Shown here piece by piece: positions 6,941-13,299 of a DNA stretch of 13,299 nt (positions are counted from its first letter, which is position 1; every line of letters starts with the position of its first letter). Source of the stretch: Ectopseudomonas composti (GTDB taxonomy: Bacteria > Pseudomonadota > Gammaproteobacteria > Pseudomonadales > Pseudomonadaceae). The stretch is from contig CAMPIF010000067.1 of NCBI GenBank assembly GCA_946886245.1, forward strand, positions 1-13,299. Direction: 5' to 3'. Position numbers and translations under genes: made by a program. The notes below the pieces were generated by a model. The model saw only the letters and a program-made list of their open reading frames with translations, searched no databases and had not been told where the DNA came from.

Positions 6941-7813
6941 GTGCAGAAGTTATTAGGTGCATTGATCATCGTCGCCTGCGTGCTCGGTGGCTACGTCATG
7001 GCCCATGGTGAGTTGGCCATGCTCTGGCAGCCCGCCGAGGTGATCATCATCGTCGGGGCGGGCTTTGGTGCTCTGGTGGTGGCCAACCCCAAGGACGTGC
7101 TGATCGAGATGCTGCATCAGATCAAAGGCGTGTTCGTTTACAAGAAACGCGGCGAGGAATTTCAGCGCCAGCTGTTGATGCTGCTCTATGAGTTGCTGGA
7201 GATGGTCGATGTCGGTGGCCTCAAGGTGCTCGACGCGCATATCGAGGAGCCCGAGCAGAGCGAGCTGTTCGCCAAGTACCCGCTGATCCGTCAGGAGAAG
7301 AACCTGATGGCTTTCATCGCCGACAACTTCCGGCTGATGGCCATGGGCAAGATCAGCGCCCACGAACTCGAAGGCTTCCTCGAGCAGGAACTGGAGGCCA
7401 TGGAGCACGTGCTGATGCAGCCGTCGCGCTCGCTGCACAAGATTGGCGAGGCCATGCCGGGCTTCGGCATCCTCGCGGCGATCCTCGGCATCGTCATCAC
7501 CATGGGCAATATCGGCGGCTCGGTGGCCGAGATCGGCGCCCATGTCGCCGCCGCTCTGGTGGGCACCTTCCTCGGCATCTTCATGTGCTATTGCGTGATG
7601 GACCCGCTGTCCAGCGCCATGGGCCAGTGCATCAAGACCGAGATGTCGGCGCTCGAGTGCGTGCGCACCACGCTGGTCGCGCATGTCGCCGGCAAACCCA
7701 CGCTGCTGGCGGTGGACGCCGGGCGCAAGCTGATCGAGCAGGACGTCAAACCGGCGTTCAAACAGCTCGAGATCTGGGTCAACCGTTACGAAGATGAAAG
7801 GGACGCGGCATGA
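6941..7813 (+). CDS. motA: Flagellar stator protein MotA (LafT)
   Basis: MotA, with MotB, forms the inner-membrane stator ion channel that turns the rotor. The 290-residue product has four membrane segments (about 4-22, 33-49, 174-190 and 199-219) and a large cytoplasmic loop between the second and third. Conserved prolines fall at P173 (AMPGFGIL) and P222 (VMDPLSS), the same numbers as in Escherichia coli MotA. Length is also that of the proton-type MotA family rather than the shorter PomA family. The start is GTG 6941, one base after the fliA stop, with AGAGAGG just upstream inside the end of fliA. The last codons overlap motB by 4 bp (ATGA). Given the operon, it is the dedicated stator (LafT) of the lateral flagella. 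Confidence 0.93.
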   Translation: MQKLLGALIIVACVLGGYVMAHGELAMLWQPAEVIIIVGAGFGALVVANPKDVLIEMLHQIKGVFVYKKRGEEFQRQLLMLLYELLEMVDVGGLKVLDAHIEEPEQSELFAKYPLIRQEKNLMAFIADNFRLMAMGKISAHELEGFLEQELEAMEHVLMQPSRSLHKIGEAMPGFGILAAILGIVITMGNIGGSVAEIGAHVAAALVGTFLGIFMCYCVMDPLSSAMGQCIKTEMSALECVRTTLVAHVAGKPTLLAVDAGRKLIEQDVKPAFKQLEIWVNRYEDERDAA

Positions 7814-8751
7814 AACCGCGTGCCGGTGAAGGCCATGAAATCATTATCAAGCGTCGTAGCAAGAAGGGTGGCCACGACGGGCATGGCGGTGCCTGGAAGG
7901 TAGCCTTCGCCGACTTCACCATGGCCATGATGGCGCTGTTCATGGTGCTGTGGATCATCCAGCCGCAGACCCAGGACGCCAGCCGTGCCAATGCCGACAT
8001 GCTGAACAACCCGCTGGTCGATGGCGGTGCCGGCATCTTCGATGGCACCAGCACCACGCCGCTGGACCTCGATGGTGTGCCGGTGCAGGTCAGCCCGCGC
8101 CAGGATCGGGAAAACCAGGCGCGCACCCCCGAGGAAGATCCCGGCGCGGAGCTGGGCGATGGCCAGCCGGGGCCAGCCCGCCGGCCGCACTATGCCGAGT
8201 CGCAGCAGATGCAGGATCTGGCCAAGCTGATGGAGGCGCTGGCGCTGCAGCTGGATGCCGAGGCCAACATCGACGTGCAGGTGGTGCCGCAGGGCCTGCG
8301 CATCCTCATCAAGGACGATGCCCAGCGCTTCATGTTCAGCCGTGGCAGTGCGCGACTGGACCCGCATTTCGCCAGGCTGCTCGAGCGCCTGGCGGCCATT
8401 CTGGCCAAGGTCGACAACCACCTGATCATCAGCGGCCACACCGATGCCACCCCTTATCGTGGCGTCGTCGGTGGCTACAACAACTGGAACCTGTCCGGCG
8501 ACCGCGCACTGCGTGCACGCAACGTGATGGTCGAGGCCGGTCTGTCGCCCAGCGCCGTGCTGCAGGTCACCGCTCAGGCGGATGGCATGCCCTTGTTGCC
8601 GAATGACCCGGAGAACGGTGCCAATCGGCGTATCGAGCTGCTGTTGCTGACCAGTCAGGCCGAAGGCCTGTACCGTGAGTTGTTCGGCGAGGCCCAGGTG
8701 CGTGTGGAGTACCGCGCCGAGGGGGCGCAGCTCAGTGCGCCGGACTCGTGA
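7810..8751 (+). CDS. motB: Flagellar stator protein MotB (LafU)
   Basis: MotB is the ion-binding and peptidoglycan-anchoring half of the stator. The 313-residue protein has a basic cytoplasmic tail, then one membrane helix (about 30-50, WKVAFADFTMAMMALFMVLW) carrying the essential acidic residue D35. A linker with the plug region follows, then a C-terminal OmpA-like peptidoglycan-binding domain (about 160-285) with GHTDATPY, NWNLSGDRA and NRRIELLLL. Proton rather than sodium coupling is suggested by MotA-like partner features but is not proven by sequence. It is the last gene of the operon and overlaps motA by 4 bp. The next gene converges on it, stops 17 bp away, and no terminator is visible between them. 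Confidence 0.93.
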   Translation: MKPRAGEGHEIIIKRRSKKGGHDGHGGAWKVAFADFTMAMMALFMVLWIIQPQTQDASRANADMLNNPLVDGGAGIFDGTSTTPLDLDGVPVQVSPRQDRENQARTPEEDPGAELGDGQPGPARRPHYAESQQMQDLAKLMEALALQLDAEANIDVQVVPQGLRILIKDDAQRFMFSRGSARLDPHFARLLERLAAILAKVDNHLIISGHTDATPYRGVVGGYNNWNLSGDRALRARNVMVEAGLSPSAVLQVTAQADGMPLLPNDPENGANRRIELLLLTSQAEGLYRELFGEAQVRVEYRAEGAQLSAPDS

Positions 8752-8768
8752 TGCGGGTCGTTGGCAGG

Positions 8769-9236
8769 TTACAGACGCTGCGTGCGGCAGTAGACCTGTC
8801 GAGTCTCCAGCGCATAGAGGCAGCCATCGAGGCGGGTCAGGCGAATGGTCGAACCCTTGTGTCGGCCGTAGAGCAGGTTGAACACCAGTTCGTCGTCGAC
8901 TTCGCTGGCCAGGCCGGTGACCTGGCCGTCTTCGACGCGCAGCCGGTAATTGCCGAGGAAGCCGTACTCCACGACCCCCGAGGTCTCCAGGATGCTGTCG
9001 CCCTGCCGGGTCATGGCATAGAAACGACCATGGTTGACCTGCAGGCTGTGGCTGATCTCCAGGACCTGACCGTTGCTCAGATGAACCTGCCCGCTGGACT
9101 GGTAACGGCCGTCGAGCTCGGCGCTGGAAATGAAATTCAGCCACAGCACGAGCATGCCCAGCAGCATCGCCAAGGCCGTGGCGAGCATGGTCAGCAACCA
9201 GCCGCCGCTGATGCCGCACTGTTTGCTCTGGCTCAT
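8769..9236 (-). CDS. Single-pass membrane protein paired with a ToxR-like regulator (ToxS-like position)
   Basis: The 155-residue protein has a short cytoplasmic start, one membrane helix (about 13-35, rich in Leu, Met and Ala) and a periplasmic domain of about 120 residues predicted to be mostly beta strand. I recognise no family. Two cysteines, C139 and C150, lie near the end of the periplasmic part. Its ATG (9236-9234) overlaps the TGA of the upstream regulator gene in an ATGA arrangement, so the two are translated together, as with toxR-toxS. An earlier in-frame start at 9329 would run back over the regulator gene and spoil the membrane topology, so it is not used. Likely role (inference): stabilising or modulating the periplasmic domain of the regulator. 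It is not similar enough to ToxS for me to call it that. Confidence 0.75.
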   Translation of the reverse strand: MSQSKQCGISGGWLLTMLATALAMLLGMLVLWLNFISSAELDGRYQSSGQVHLSNGQVLEISHSLQVNHGRFYAMTRQGDSILETSGVVEYGFLGNYRLRVEDGQVTGLASEVDDELVFNLLYGRHKGSTIRLTRLDGCLYALETRQVYCRTQRL

Positions 9237-10069
9237 GGCAGGCACCTGCTCAGTTGGGCATCGGCCACCTGATCCAGCTGGCTTTCGTGCAACATCAGCG
9301 AGCGTGCACCACCATTGACCTGCAGGCACAGCAGTTCATAGAAACCGCCACGCAGGCTCAGTACCAGATTGGCCGGTTTGCTGGCCAGTACCGTAAGCCT
9401 GCTGGTCAGGCCGTGAGTCTGCAGAATCAGTTGCTGCAGTTTGTGCGGATCCTGATCGATGTAGCGTACCTGCAGTGAGCCCAGGTTCATTTCGCTGCTG
9501 TGCAGGTCTTCGGGCTGGCTGATCGTGTACAGCGCCGTGAACAAGGCGATACCGACGATGCTGAACAGGCTCAGCAGCATCAGCCAGGATGCCCGCTGAC
9601 GACTGTGGCGGCGCAGAAAGGCTGGCGGCGGCGCCGGCGTATCGAGGTTTTCGCTGACTGCGCCGATGTCGTCGATGCTCGGCGGATAGACCAGATAGTT
9701 GGGGTTCAGCAGATAGCCGCGGCGCGGCAGGGTCTGGATGATCTCGCGGCTCTTTTCGTCGCCCAGCACCTGGCGCAGGGTGTAGATCTGCTGGTTGAGA
9801 CTGCCCTGGCCGACAATCCGATCGGCCCAGGCGTGGCTCATCAGTTCCTCGCGCGCAACCACTTCGCCGGGCTCCTGCAGCAAACGCTCGAGCAGGCGGC
9901 TGCCGGAGTAGCCAAGATCGATCTTTTCTTCGATGCCGCTCTTTACCAGGGTCAGCTGATACAGCGCCGGGTAGAAGTGCGCGTAACAATCGCTGCGCCC
10001 GGTCCTGATGATCAGACACGTAATGTTGCTTTCCGGCTCGGCTAGCGGCGTTTCGGGGCTGGTGTTCAT
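9233..10069 (-). CDS. Membrane-anchored winged-helix transcriptional regulator, ToxR/CadC architecture
   Basis: The 278-residue product has a cytoplasmic N-terminal OmpR/PhoB-type winged-helix domain (about 45-122; motifs SRLLERLLQEPGEVVAREEL, GQGSLNQQIYTLRQVLGD, and the wing IIQTLPRRGYLL). A linker, basic residues RRHSRQR, and one membrane helix (about 161-183) follow, then a periplasmic domain of about 95 residues with two cysteines (C248, C276). No receiver domain is present, so it would sense through the membrane like ToxR or CadC. ATG 10069 is preferred over the 50-residue longer frame because AAGGA lies just before it and the winged-helix region then starts at a normal distance. A sigma-54 site and a palindrome precede it. 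Lying between the stator and flagellin genes, it probably controls the lateral flagella. Escherichia coli Flag-2 has a putative membrane regulator, LafZ, near lafA; equivalence is plausible but untested. Confidence 0.85.
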   Translation of the reverse strand: MNTSPETPLAEPESNITCLIIRTGRSDCYAHFYPALYQLTLVKSGIEEKIDLGYSGSRLLERLLQEPGEVVAREELMSHAWADRIVGQGSLNQQIYTLRQVLGDEKSREIIQTLPRRGYLLNPNYLVYPPSIDDIGAVSENLDTPAPPPAFLRRHSRQRASWLMLLSLFSIVGIALFTALYTISQPEDLHSSEMNLGSLQVRYIDQDPHKLQQLILQTHGLTSRLTVLASKPANLVLSLRGGFYELLCLQVNGGARSLMLHESQLDQVADAQLSRCLP

Positions 10070-10099
10070 GCGGTCCTTGAGGCGAGCGGCAATTCCATG

Positions 10100-10113
10100 C
10101 GGGAAATTTCCCG
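10100..10113. promoter_or_regulatory. 14-bp perfect palindrome, candidate operator of the membrane-regulator gene
   Basis: CGGGAAATTTCCCG reads the same on both strands and lies 31-44 bp before the regulator ATG, downstream of its sigma-54 site. It could be an operator for feedback control or a site for another repressor. Only the symmetry and position support this. Confidence 0.4.
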
Positions 10114-10153
10114 ACGATAGACGGTCAGCATTCTGGCGCCAGGGGAATGCACT

Positions 10154-10169
10154 GGCAAGTCTTGTGCCA
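10154..10169 (-). promoter_or_regulatory. Sigma-54 (-24/-12) promoter of the membrane-regulator pair
   Basis: On the minus strand TGGCACAAGACTTGCC fits TGGCAC-N5-TTGC with exactly ten bases between GG and GC. Transcription would begin near 10144, leaving a leader of about 75 bases. A poorer sigma-70-like pair (TTGCCA at 10158-10153 and CAGAAT at 10135-10130, 17-bp spacing) overlaps it. The rest of the 338-bp gap between regulator and flagellin holds only the palindrome, the flagellin terminator and no gene that I can support. Confidence 0.6.
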
Positions 10170-10343
10170 GCTGCTTGTTGCTGGAGGCAGGTTGCCGTTC
10201 GCTGGGGGCGATCACTCAATACTAGCCAGTCTGCGGGTGAAGTCGACGATATCGCCGAGATTCGCCGAAGCCGTATCGATCATGTCTCGGTTTGATGACA
10301 GTTGATCAATGTGCCTGATAGGGCGGGATGGGGCGCAACGAGA

Positions 10344-10367
10344 AACGCCCCGCGGGTGCGAGGCGTT
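10344..10367 (-). terminator. Intrinsic terminator of the flagellin gene
   Basis: Read on the minus strand, a 10-bp stem (AACGCCTCGC with GCGGGGCGTT, one T-G pair) and ACCC loop are followed by TTCTCGTT. It begins about 40 bp after the flagellin stop codon. A second small hairpin with 7-bp arms (10376-10382 and 10387-10393) lies between them and may protect the 3' end of the abundant flagellin mRNA. Confidence 0.6.
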
Positions 10368-10407
10368 GGGGGATCGGCGCAATCCTTTGCGCCTGGATGA
10401 CGCGGGA

Positions 10408-11286
10408 TCAGCCCAGCAGGGACATGACCATGCCCGGCATCTGGCCGGCTTGCTTGAGCATGGAGATGCCCGACTGCATCAGCATGGAGTTCTTGCTCAT
10501 GTTGGCGCTTTCCTTGGCGAAGTCGGCATCCATGATGCGACCCTTGGCCATGTCGGTGTTGTCCTTCATGTTGGCCAGGTTGTTGGCGGTGTGGTTCAGG
10601 CGGTTGATGTTGGCACCGAAGGCGGCACGCATGGCGCCAATGTCGTCCAGAGCGGTGTTGATGGTATCGATCATGGTGTTGGCGCCAGCGGCGGTGGCGA
10701 TTTCGGTACCGGCAGTGCCTGGGGTGGTGTAGTTGCTGGACAGGCCGTCCAGGGCAGTACCCAGGGCAGCGGACTGAGTCGTGGCGTCCAGTTCCAGGGT
10801 TTCGGCAGTGGTGGCGCCGATCTGGAAGGTCACGGCGGCGGCACCGAACTTGCCGGTAGCACCGTCAAGACCGAACAGGGCGTCGCCAGCGTAGCTGGTG
10901 TTGGTCATGATGTTGGCCAGTTCTTTACCCAGCTCGTCGTATTCGGCTTGCAGGGCGTCACGGTCGGCCTGGGCGTTGGTGCCGTTGGAGGACTGGGTGG
11001 CGAGGTCTTTCATACGCTGAACGATATCGGTCATTTCGCTGAAGGCGCCTTCGGCGGTCTGCAGCAGCGATACTGCGTCGCTGGTGTTGCGCATGGCTAC
11101 GTCCATGCCGCGCGACTGGGCGTTCAGACGGGTAGCGATCTGCAGGCCGGCGGCGTCGTCGGCAGCGGAGTTGATGCGCAGGCCAGTGCCCAGACGCTGC
11201 TGGTTGGTGCTCAGGGCGTTGTTGGTCTTGCCCAGGTTGGTCTGGGTGATCAGCGAGGAGTAGTTGGTATGAATCGACAGAGCCAT
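10408..11286 (-). CDS. lafA: Lateral-type flagellin, the filament subunit
   Basis: This 292-residue flagellin is the filament subunit exported through the flagellar type III apparatus. The N-terminal D0/D1 region (about 1-140) opens MALSIHTNYSSLITQTNL and includes INSAADDAAGLQIATRLNAQ. The C-terminal D1/D0 region (about 205-292) contains FGANINRLNHTANNLANM and ends MLKQAGQMPGMVMSLLG. The central variable part is only about 65 residues, rich in Thr, Ala and Gly, so the subunit is compact like other lateral flagellins. There are no cysteines. The helix QRMKDLATQSSNGTNAQADR keeps residues of the region known to be recognised by TLR5. AAGGA nine bases before the ATG supports the start. It is transcribed alone, divergent from the rubredoxin side and ending in its own terminator. 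LafA is preferred over polar FliC because of the neighbouring laf-order operon. Confidence 0.93.
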   Translation of the reverse strand: MALSIHTNYSSLITQTNLGKTNNALSTNQQRLGTGLRINSAADDAAGLQIATRLNAQSRGMDVAMRNTSDAVSLLQTAEGAFSEMTDIVQRMKDLATQSSNGTNAQADRDALQAEYDELGKELANIMTNTSYAGDALFGLDGATGKFGAAAVTFQIGATTAETLELDATTQSAALGTALDGLSSNYTTPGTAGTEIATAAGANTMIDTINTALDDIGAMRAAFGANINRLNHTANNLANMKDNTDMAKGRIMDADFAKESANMSKNSMLMQSGISMLKQAGQMPGMVMSLLG

Positions 11287-11354
11287 GATGATAATTCCTT
11301 CAGTTGAGTGAAGCTGGCTGTGATTGCCTGCTGTAAGTGAAGGGCGACCGGCTT

Positions 11355-11378
11355 ATGGCGCTGATTAAATGGCGCTGA
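11355..11378. promoter_or_regulatory. 10-bp tandem direct repeat upstream of the flagellin gene
   Basis: ATGGCGCTGA occurs at 11355-11364 and again at 11369-11378, with TTAA between (period 14), 69-92 bp before the flagellin ATG. On the minus strand the promoter-proximal copy includes GCCATAA, close to the sigma-28 -10 element GCCGATAA, but no -35 TAAA lies at the right distance. It may be a regulator-binding site or an unusual promoter. Confidence 0.35.
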
Positions 11379-11418
11379 GGATTTTTTTGCACCTGCGGCG
11401 CTGGTACGGGCTGTCCTG

Positions 11419-11484
11419 CGTAGGGTGCGCTGTGCGCACCGGCTGTTGCGCTGGCGACTCGTGGTGCGCGCGGCGCACCCTACG
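11419..11484. repeat. Inverted pair of REP-like GTAGGGTGCGC palindromes, right of the flagellar block
   Basis: CGTAGGGTGCGC (11419-11430) and its exact reverse complement (11473-11484) face each other. Each belongs to a 22-base unit that is itself a small hairpin. The units match the one at 2262-2283 except for two bases each. The element separates the flagellin promoter region from the rubredoxin terminator. Confidence 0.65.
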
Positions 11485-11501
11485 GGTCGTCGCGGCAAAC
11501 G

Positions 11502-11529
11502 AAAACGGCGACCCGAGGGTCGCCGTTTT
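11502..11529 (-). terminator. Intrinsic terminator of the rubredoxin gene
   Basis: A 13-bp perfect stem (11502-11514 with 11517-11529) has terminal A and T runs on the two arms. Read on the minus strand it ends GTTTTCGTTTG, 17 bp after the rubredoxin stop. The symmetric A/T ends would also let it stop plus-strand transcripts. Confidence 0.8.
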
Positions 11530-11546
11530 GTGAAAACCAGGCGTGA

Positions 11547-11714
11547 TCAGCCGATTTCGATCATCTCGAAATCCATCTTGCCGACGCCGCAGTCAGGGCA
11601 TAGCCAGTCTTCCGGCACGTCTTCCCAGCGGGTGCCGGGAGCGATGCCGTCATCCGGCCAGCCCTGGCTCTCGTCGTAAATCAGTCCACAGACCACGCAT
11701 TGCCACTTCTTCAT
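11547..11714 (-). CDS. Rubredoxin
   Basis: This 55-residue cytoplasmic one-iron electron carrier is complete. The four iron-binding cysteines sit in the two canonical knuckles, CVVCG (C6, C9) and CPDCG (C39, C42). The conserved [15 protein letters not shown] opening, the [20 protein letters not shown] core and the short tail ([10 protein letters not shown]) are typical of pseudomonad rubredoxins, which pass electrons from a rubredoxin reductase to oxygenases or to oxidative-stress proteins. AGGG lies just before the ATG, and a strong terminator follows the stop. It stands alone between the flagellin gene and the lactate permease gene, with neither reductase nor hydroxylase in the window, so its partner is unknown. 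It is the first ordinary chromosomal gene to the right of the flagellar block. Confidence 0.95.
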   Translation of the reverse strand: MKKWQCVVCGLIYDESQGWPDDGIAPGTRWEDVPEDWLCPDCGVGKMDFEMIEIG

Positions 11715-11821
11715 ATAACCCTCAGGCGTATCTCACGGTAGTGCGCGATGAACGCTACCGTAATTGCACCGATGCGCCAAGCGGACCGGCGACGATCGTC
11801 GTCCGCCAGCGGCCAACCAAA

Positions 11822-11848
11822 GGCGGGTCGTGCAGTGCACGACCCGCC
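11822..11848 (-). terminator. Hairpin terminator after the lactate permease gene
   Basis: A 12-bp perfect stem (11822-11833 with 11837-11848, three-base loop) starts 6 bp after the permease stop. On the minus strand it is followed by TTTGGTTGG, a short T-tract. Confidence 0.65.
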
Positions 11849-11853
11849 AGAAG

Positions 11854-13299
11854 TCAGCGACTGCTCATCAGTGGATCGGTCAGCGCCATGCCGTACATCG
11901 CCACCAGCGCGATCACGCCGGCCATGGCGAGATAGTAGAGCGTCGGCAGGATGGTCTTGCGCAGGGTGATGCCTTCGCGTCCGAGCAGGCCAACGGTTGC
12001 CGATGCCGCCACCACGTTGTGGATGGCAATCATGTTGCCCGCCGCTGCACCGACCGACTGCACCGCCACCATCATCGCCCCGGATACGCCGATCAGCTCC
12101 GCCGCGTTGAGCTGGAACTGCGACAGCATCAGGTTGGACACGGTGTTGGAGCCGGCGATGAAGGCGCCCAGTGCGCCGACCGCCGGCGCGAAGAACGGAT
12201 ACACGCCGCCGACGCTGTCGGCCACCAGTTGTGCCATGGCCACGGGCATCGACATCAGGTCGCTGCCGTTGACGCCCGAGTTGATCAGGATACGCACCAT
12301 GGGAATGGTGAAGATCAGCACGAAGCCGGCACCGAGCAGGGTCTTGCTCGACTCGCCCACTGCCGCCTTGAGCTCGGAAAAGCGCATGCGGTGCAGGAAG
12401 AAGGTCACCAGCACCACCATGCAGAGGATGCCACCCGGCAGGAAAAGCGGCTCGATGGTGCCGGATACGCCGGTTTCACCGAGGATATCCTTCCAGCCGA
12501 AACTCAGGCTCATCAGGGCTGCCTTGACCTCAGGGAAGGTACGCGAGATCACCAGGAACACGGCGAGCAACAGGTAGGGCGCCCAGGCCATGGGGACGGA
12601 GATCGGCGCCTTGCCGGCTACCTCGTCGAGCTTCATCTCGATCTTGCCCATCCAGTCGGACGGCCAGTCCTTTGGATCAGCGAAGTCCCAGCTGTCCTTC
12701 GGCAGCAGGAAGCCGGCCTTGGCGGCCGGCACCACGATGGCCAGGCCGACCAGGGCGCCGATCATCGAGGGGAATTCCGGGCCGAGGAACACGCCGGCGG
12801 CCATGTACGGCAGGGAGAAGGCGAAGGCGGTGAAGATGGCGAACGGTGCGATGGCCAGGCCTTCCTTCCAGCTCCGATTCTTGCCGAAGAAGCGCGTCAT
12901 GATCATCACCATGATCAGCGGCATCAGCAGACCGATCAGGCCGTGGGTGATGGCCACGCGCGAGTAGATCAGGTGGAAGAAGGTTTCCCAGCTGCTGCCG
13001 CTGGCCACCAGTTGTTCGGTGATGCCGGTTCTGTCCAGACCGGCGCCGACGCCCACCAGGATCGGCGTACCCACCGCACCGAAGGACACCGGTGTGGACT
13101 GCACCATCATCCCCAGCACCACCGCGGCCAGTGCCGGGAAGCCCAGGGCTACCAGCAGCGGTGCGGCCACGGCAGCCGGGGTGCCGAAACCGGAGGCACC
13201 CTCGATGAAGCAGCCGAACAGCCAGGCGACGATCAGCGCCTGCACGCGGCGATCCGGACTGACATTGGAGAAGCCCCGGCGGATCGCCGCGATACCTCC
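11854..13299 (-). CDS. lldP: L-lactate permease, LldP/LctP family (5' end outside the window)
   Basis: This inner-membrane proton symporter takes up L-lactate, and in some members D-lactate or glycolate. The last 481 residues are visible and the frame is open to the window edge, so about 80 N-terminal residues are missing if it has the usual length of about 550-560. The family signature [13 protein letters not shown] is followed by [20 protein letters not shown] and [17 protein letters not shown]. Many hydrophobic segments follow, with [15 protein letters not shown] and the conserved C-terminal [18 protein letters not shown]. The tail is typical and intact. A GTG at 13245 is internal, not a start, because conserved family sequence continues upstream of it. 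Lactate dehydrogenase genes, often adjacent, would lie outside the window or elsewhere. No relation to the flagellar genes is suggested. Confidence 0.93.
   Translation of the reverse strand, partial: GGIAAIRRGFSNVSPDRRVQALIVAWLFGCFIEGASGFGTPAAVAAPLLVALGFPALAAVVLGMMVQSTPVSFGAVGTPILVGVGAGLDRTGITEQLVASGSSWETFFHLIYSRVAITHGLIGLLMPLIMVMIMTRFFGKNRSWKEGLAIAPFAIFTAFAFSLPYMAAGVFLGPEFPSMIGALVGLAIVVPAAKAGFLLPKDSWDFADPKDWPSDWMGKIEMKLDEVAGKAPISVPMAWAPYLLLAVFLVISRTFPEVKAALMSLSFGWKDILGETGVSGTIEPLFLPGGILCMVVLVTFFLHRMRFSELKAAVGESSKTLLGAGFVLIFTIPMVRILINSGVNGSDLMSMPVAMAQLVADSVGGVYPFFAPAVGALGAFIAGSNTVSNLMLSQFQLNAAELIGVSGAMMVAVQSVGAAAGNMIAIHNVVAASATVGLLGREGITLRKTILPTLYYLAMAGVIALVAMYGMALTDPLMSSR

Noticed and set aside
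7786..9219. Very long minus-strand open frame opposite motB and across the partner gene
   Set aside because: Antisense to motB and out of frame with the partner gene; a GC-rich codon-bias artefact with low-complexity His/Gln/Arg content.
10070..10219. 50-residue N-terminal extension of the membrane regulator
   Set aside because: It covers the palindrome and sigma-54 site, and a ribosome-binding site lies directly before ATG 10069.
10309..11307. Long open frame on the plus strand opposite flagellin (Gly/Val-rich)
   Set aside because: It is the antisense image of the flagellin gene; its composition follows from the flagellin codons and no family is recognisable.
1..13299. CRISPR arrays, tRNA or rRNA genes, transposases or integrases
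   Set aside because: No regularly spaced repeats, tRNA cloverleaf, rRNA sequence or mobile-element gene was seen on either strand.

Overview
The window is GC-rich bacterial chromosome. Codon use, protein sequences and the dispersed GTAGGGTGCGC-type palindromes point to a Pseudomonas-like gammaproteobacterium; this is inference, since no search was run. Its core is a secondary (lateral-type) flagellar locus of about 9 kb (roughly 2.5-11.3 kb), set between ordinary chromosomal genes.

Left flank (1-2.3 kb): a terminator of an off-window gene, a CheY-like response regulator with an unassigned C-terminal domain, and an exported DUF4124/M23 metallopeptidase. Then comes a 447-bp non-coding stretch with GTAGGGTGC palindromes, a cluster of GGCGGAA motifs and a good sigma-54 (-24/-12) site.

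Flagellar block, plus strand (2608-8751): fliD-fliS-fliT-fliK-fliL-fliA-motA-motB, tightly packed with overlapping starts and stops. This order is the laf order of Vibrio parahaemolyticus and Aeromonas lateral flagella, not that of the Pseudomonas polar system. It supplies the filament cap, two export chaperones, hook-length control, FliL, a dedicated sigma-28 and a stator. fliD carries an in-frame amber codon (3700-3702). The remaining 66 codons stay open in the same frame and end exactly at the fliS start.

Flagellar block, minus strand (11286-8769): a lateral-type flagellin gene with its own terminator, then a two-gene unit encoding a membrane-anchored winged-helix regulator (ToxR/CadC architecture) and a small single-pass membrane partner that overlaps it by 4 bp. 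The regulator gene has its own sigma-54 site and a perfect 14-bp palindrome between that site and its start. The expected logic is that sigma-54 drives the cap-to-stator operon and the membrane regulator, while the operon's sigma-28 serves late genes such as flagellin. The membrane regulator may couple an envelope or surface signal to the locus (inference).

Right flank (11.4-13.3 kb): a palindrome pair like the one on the left, a rubredoxin gene with a strong terminator, and the 3' part of an L-lactate permease gene running off the window.

The most notable points are the amber codon in fliD and the ToxR/ToxS-like gene pair inside a lateral flagellar locus.
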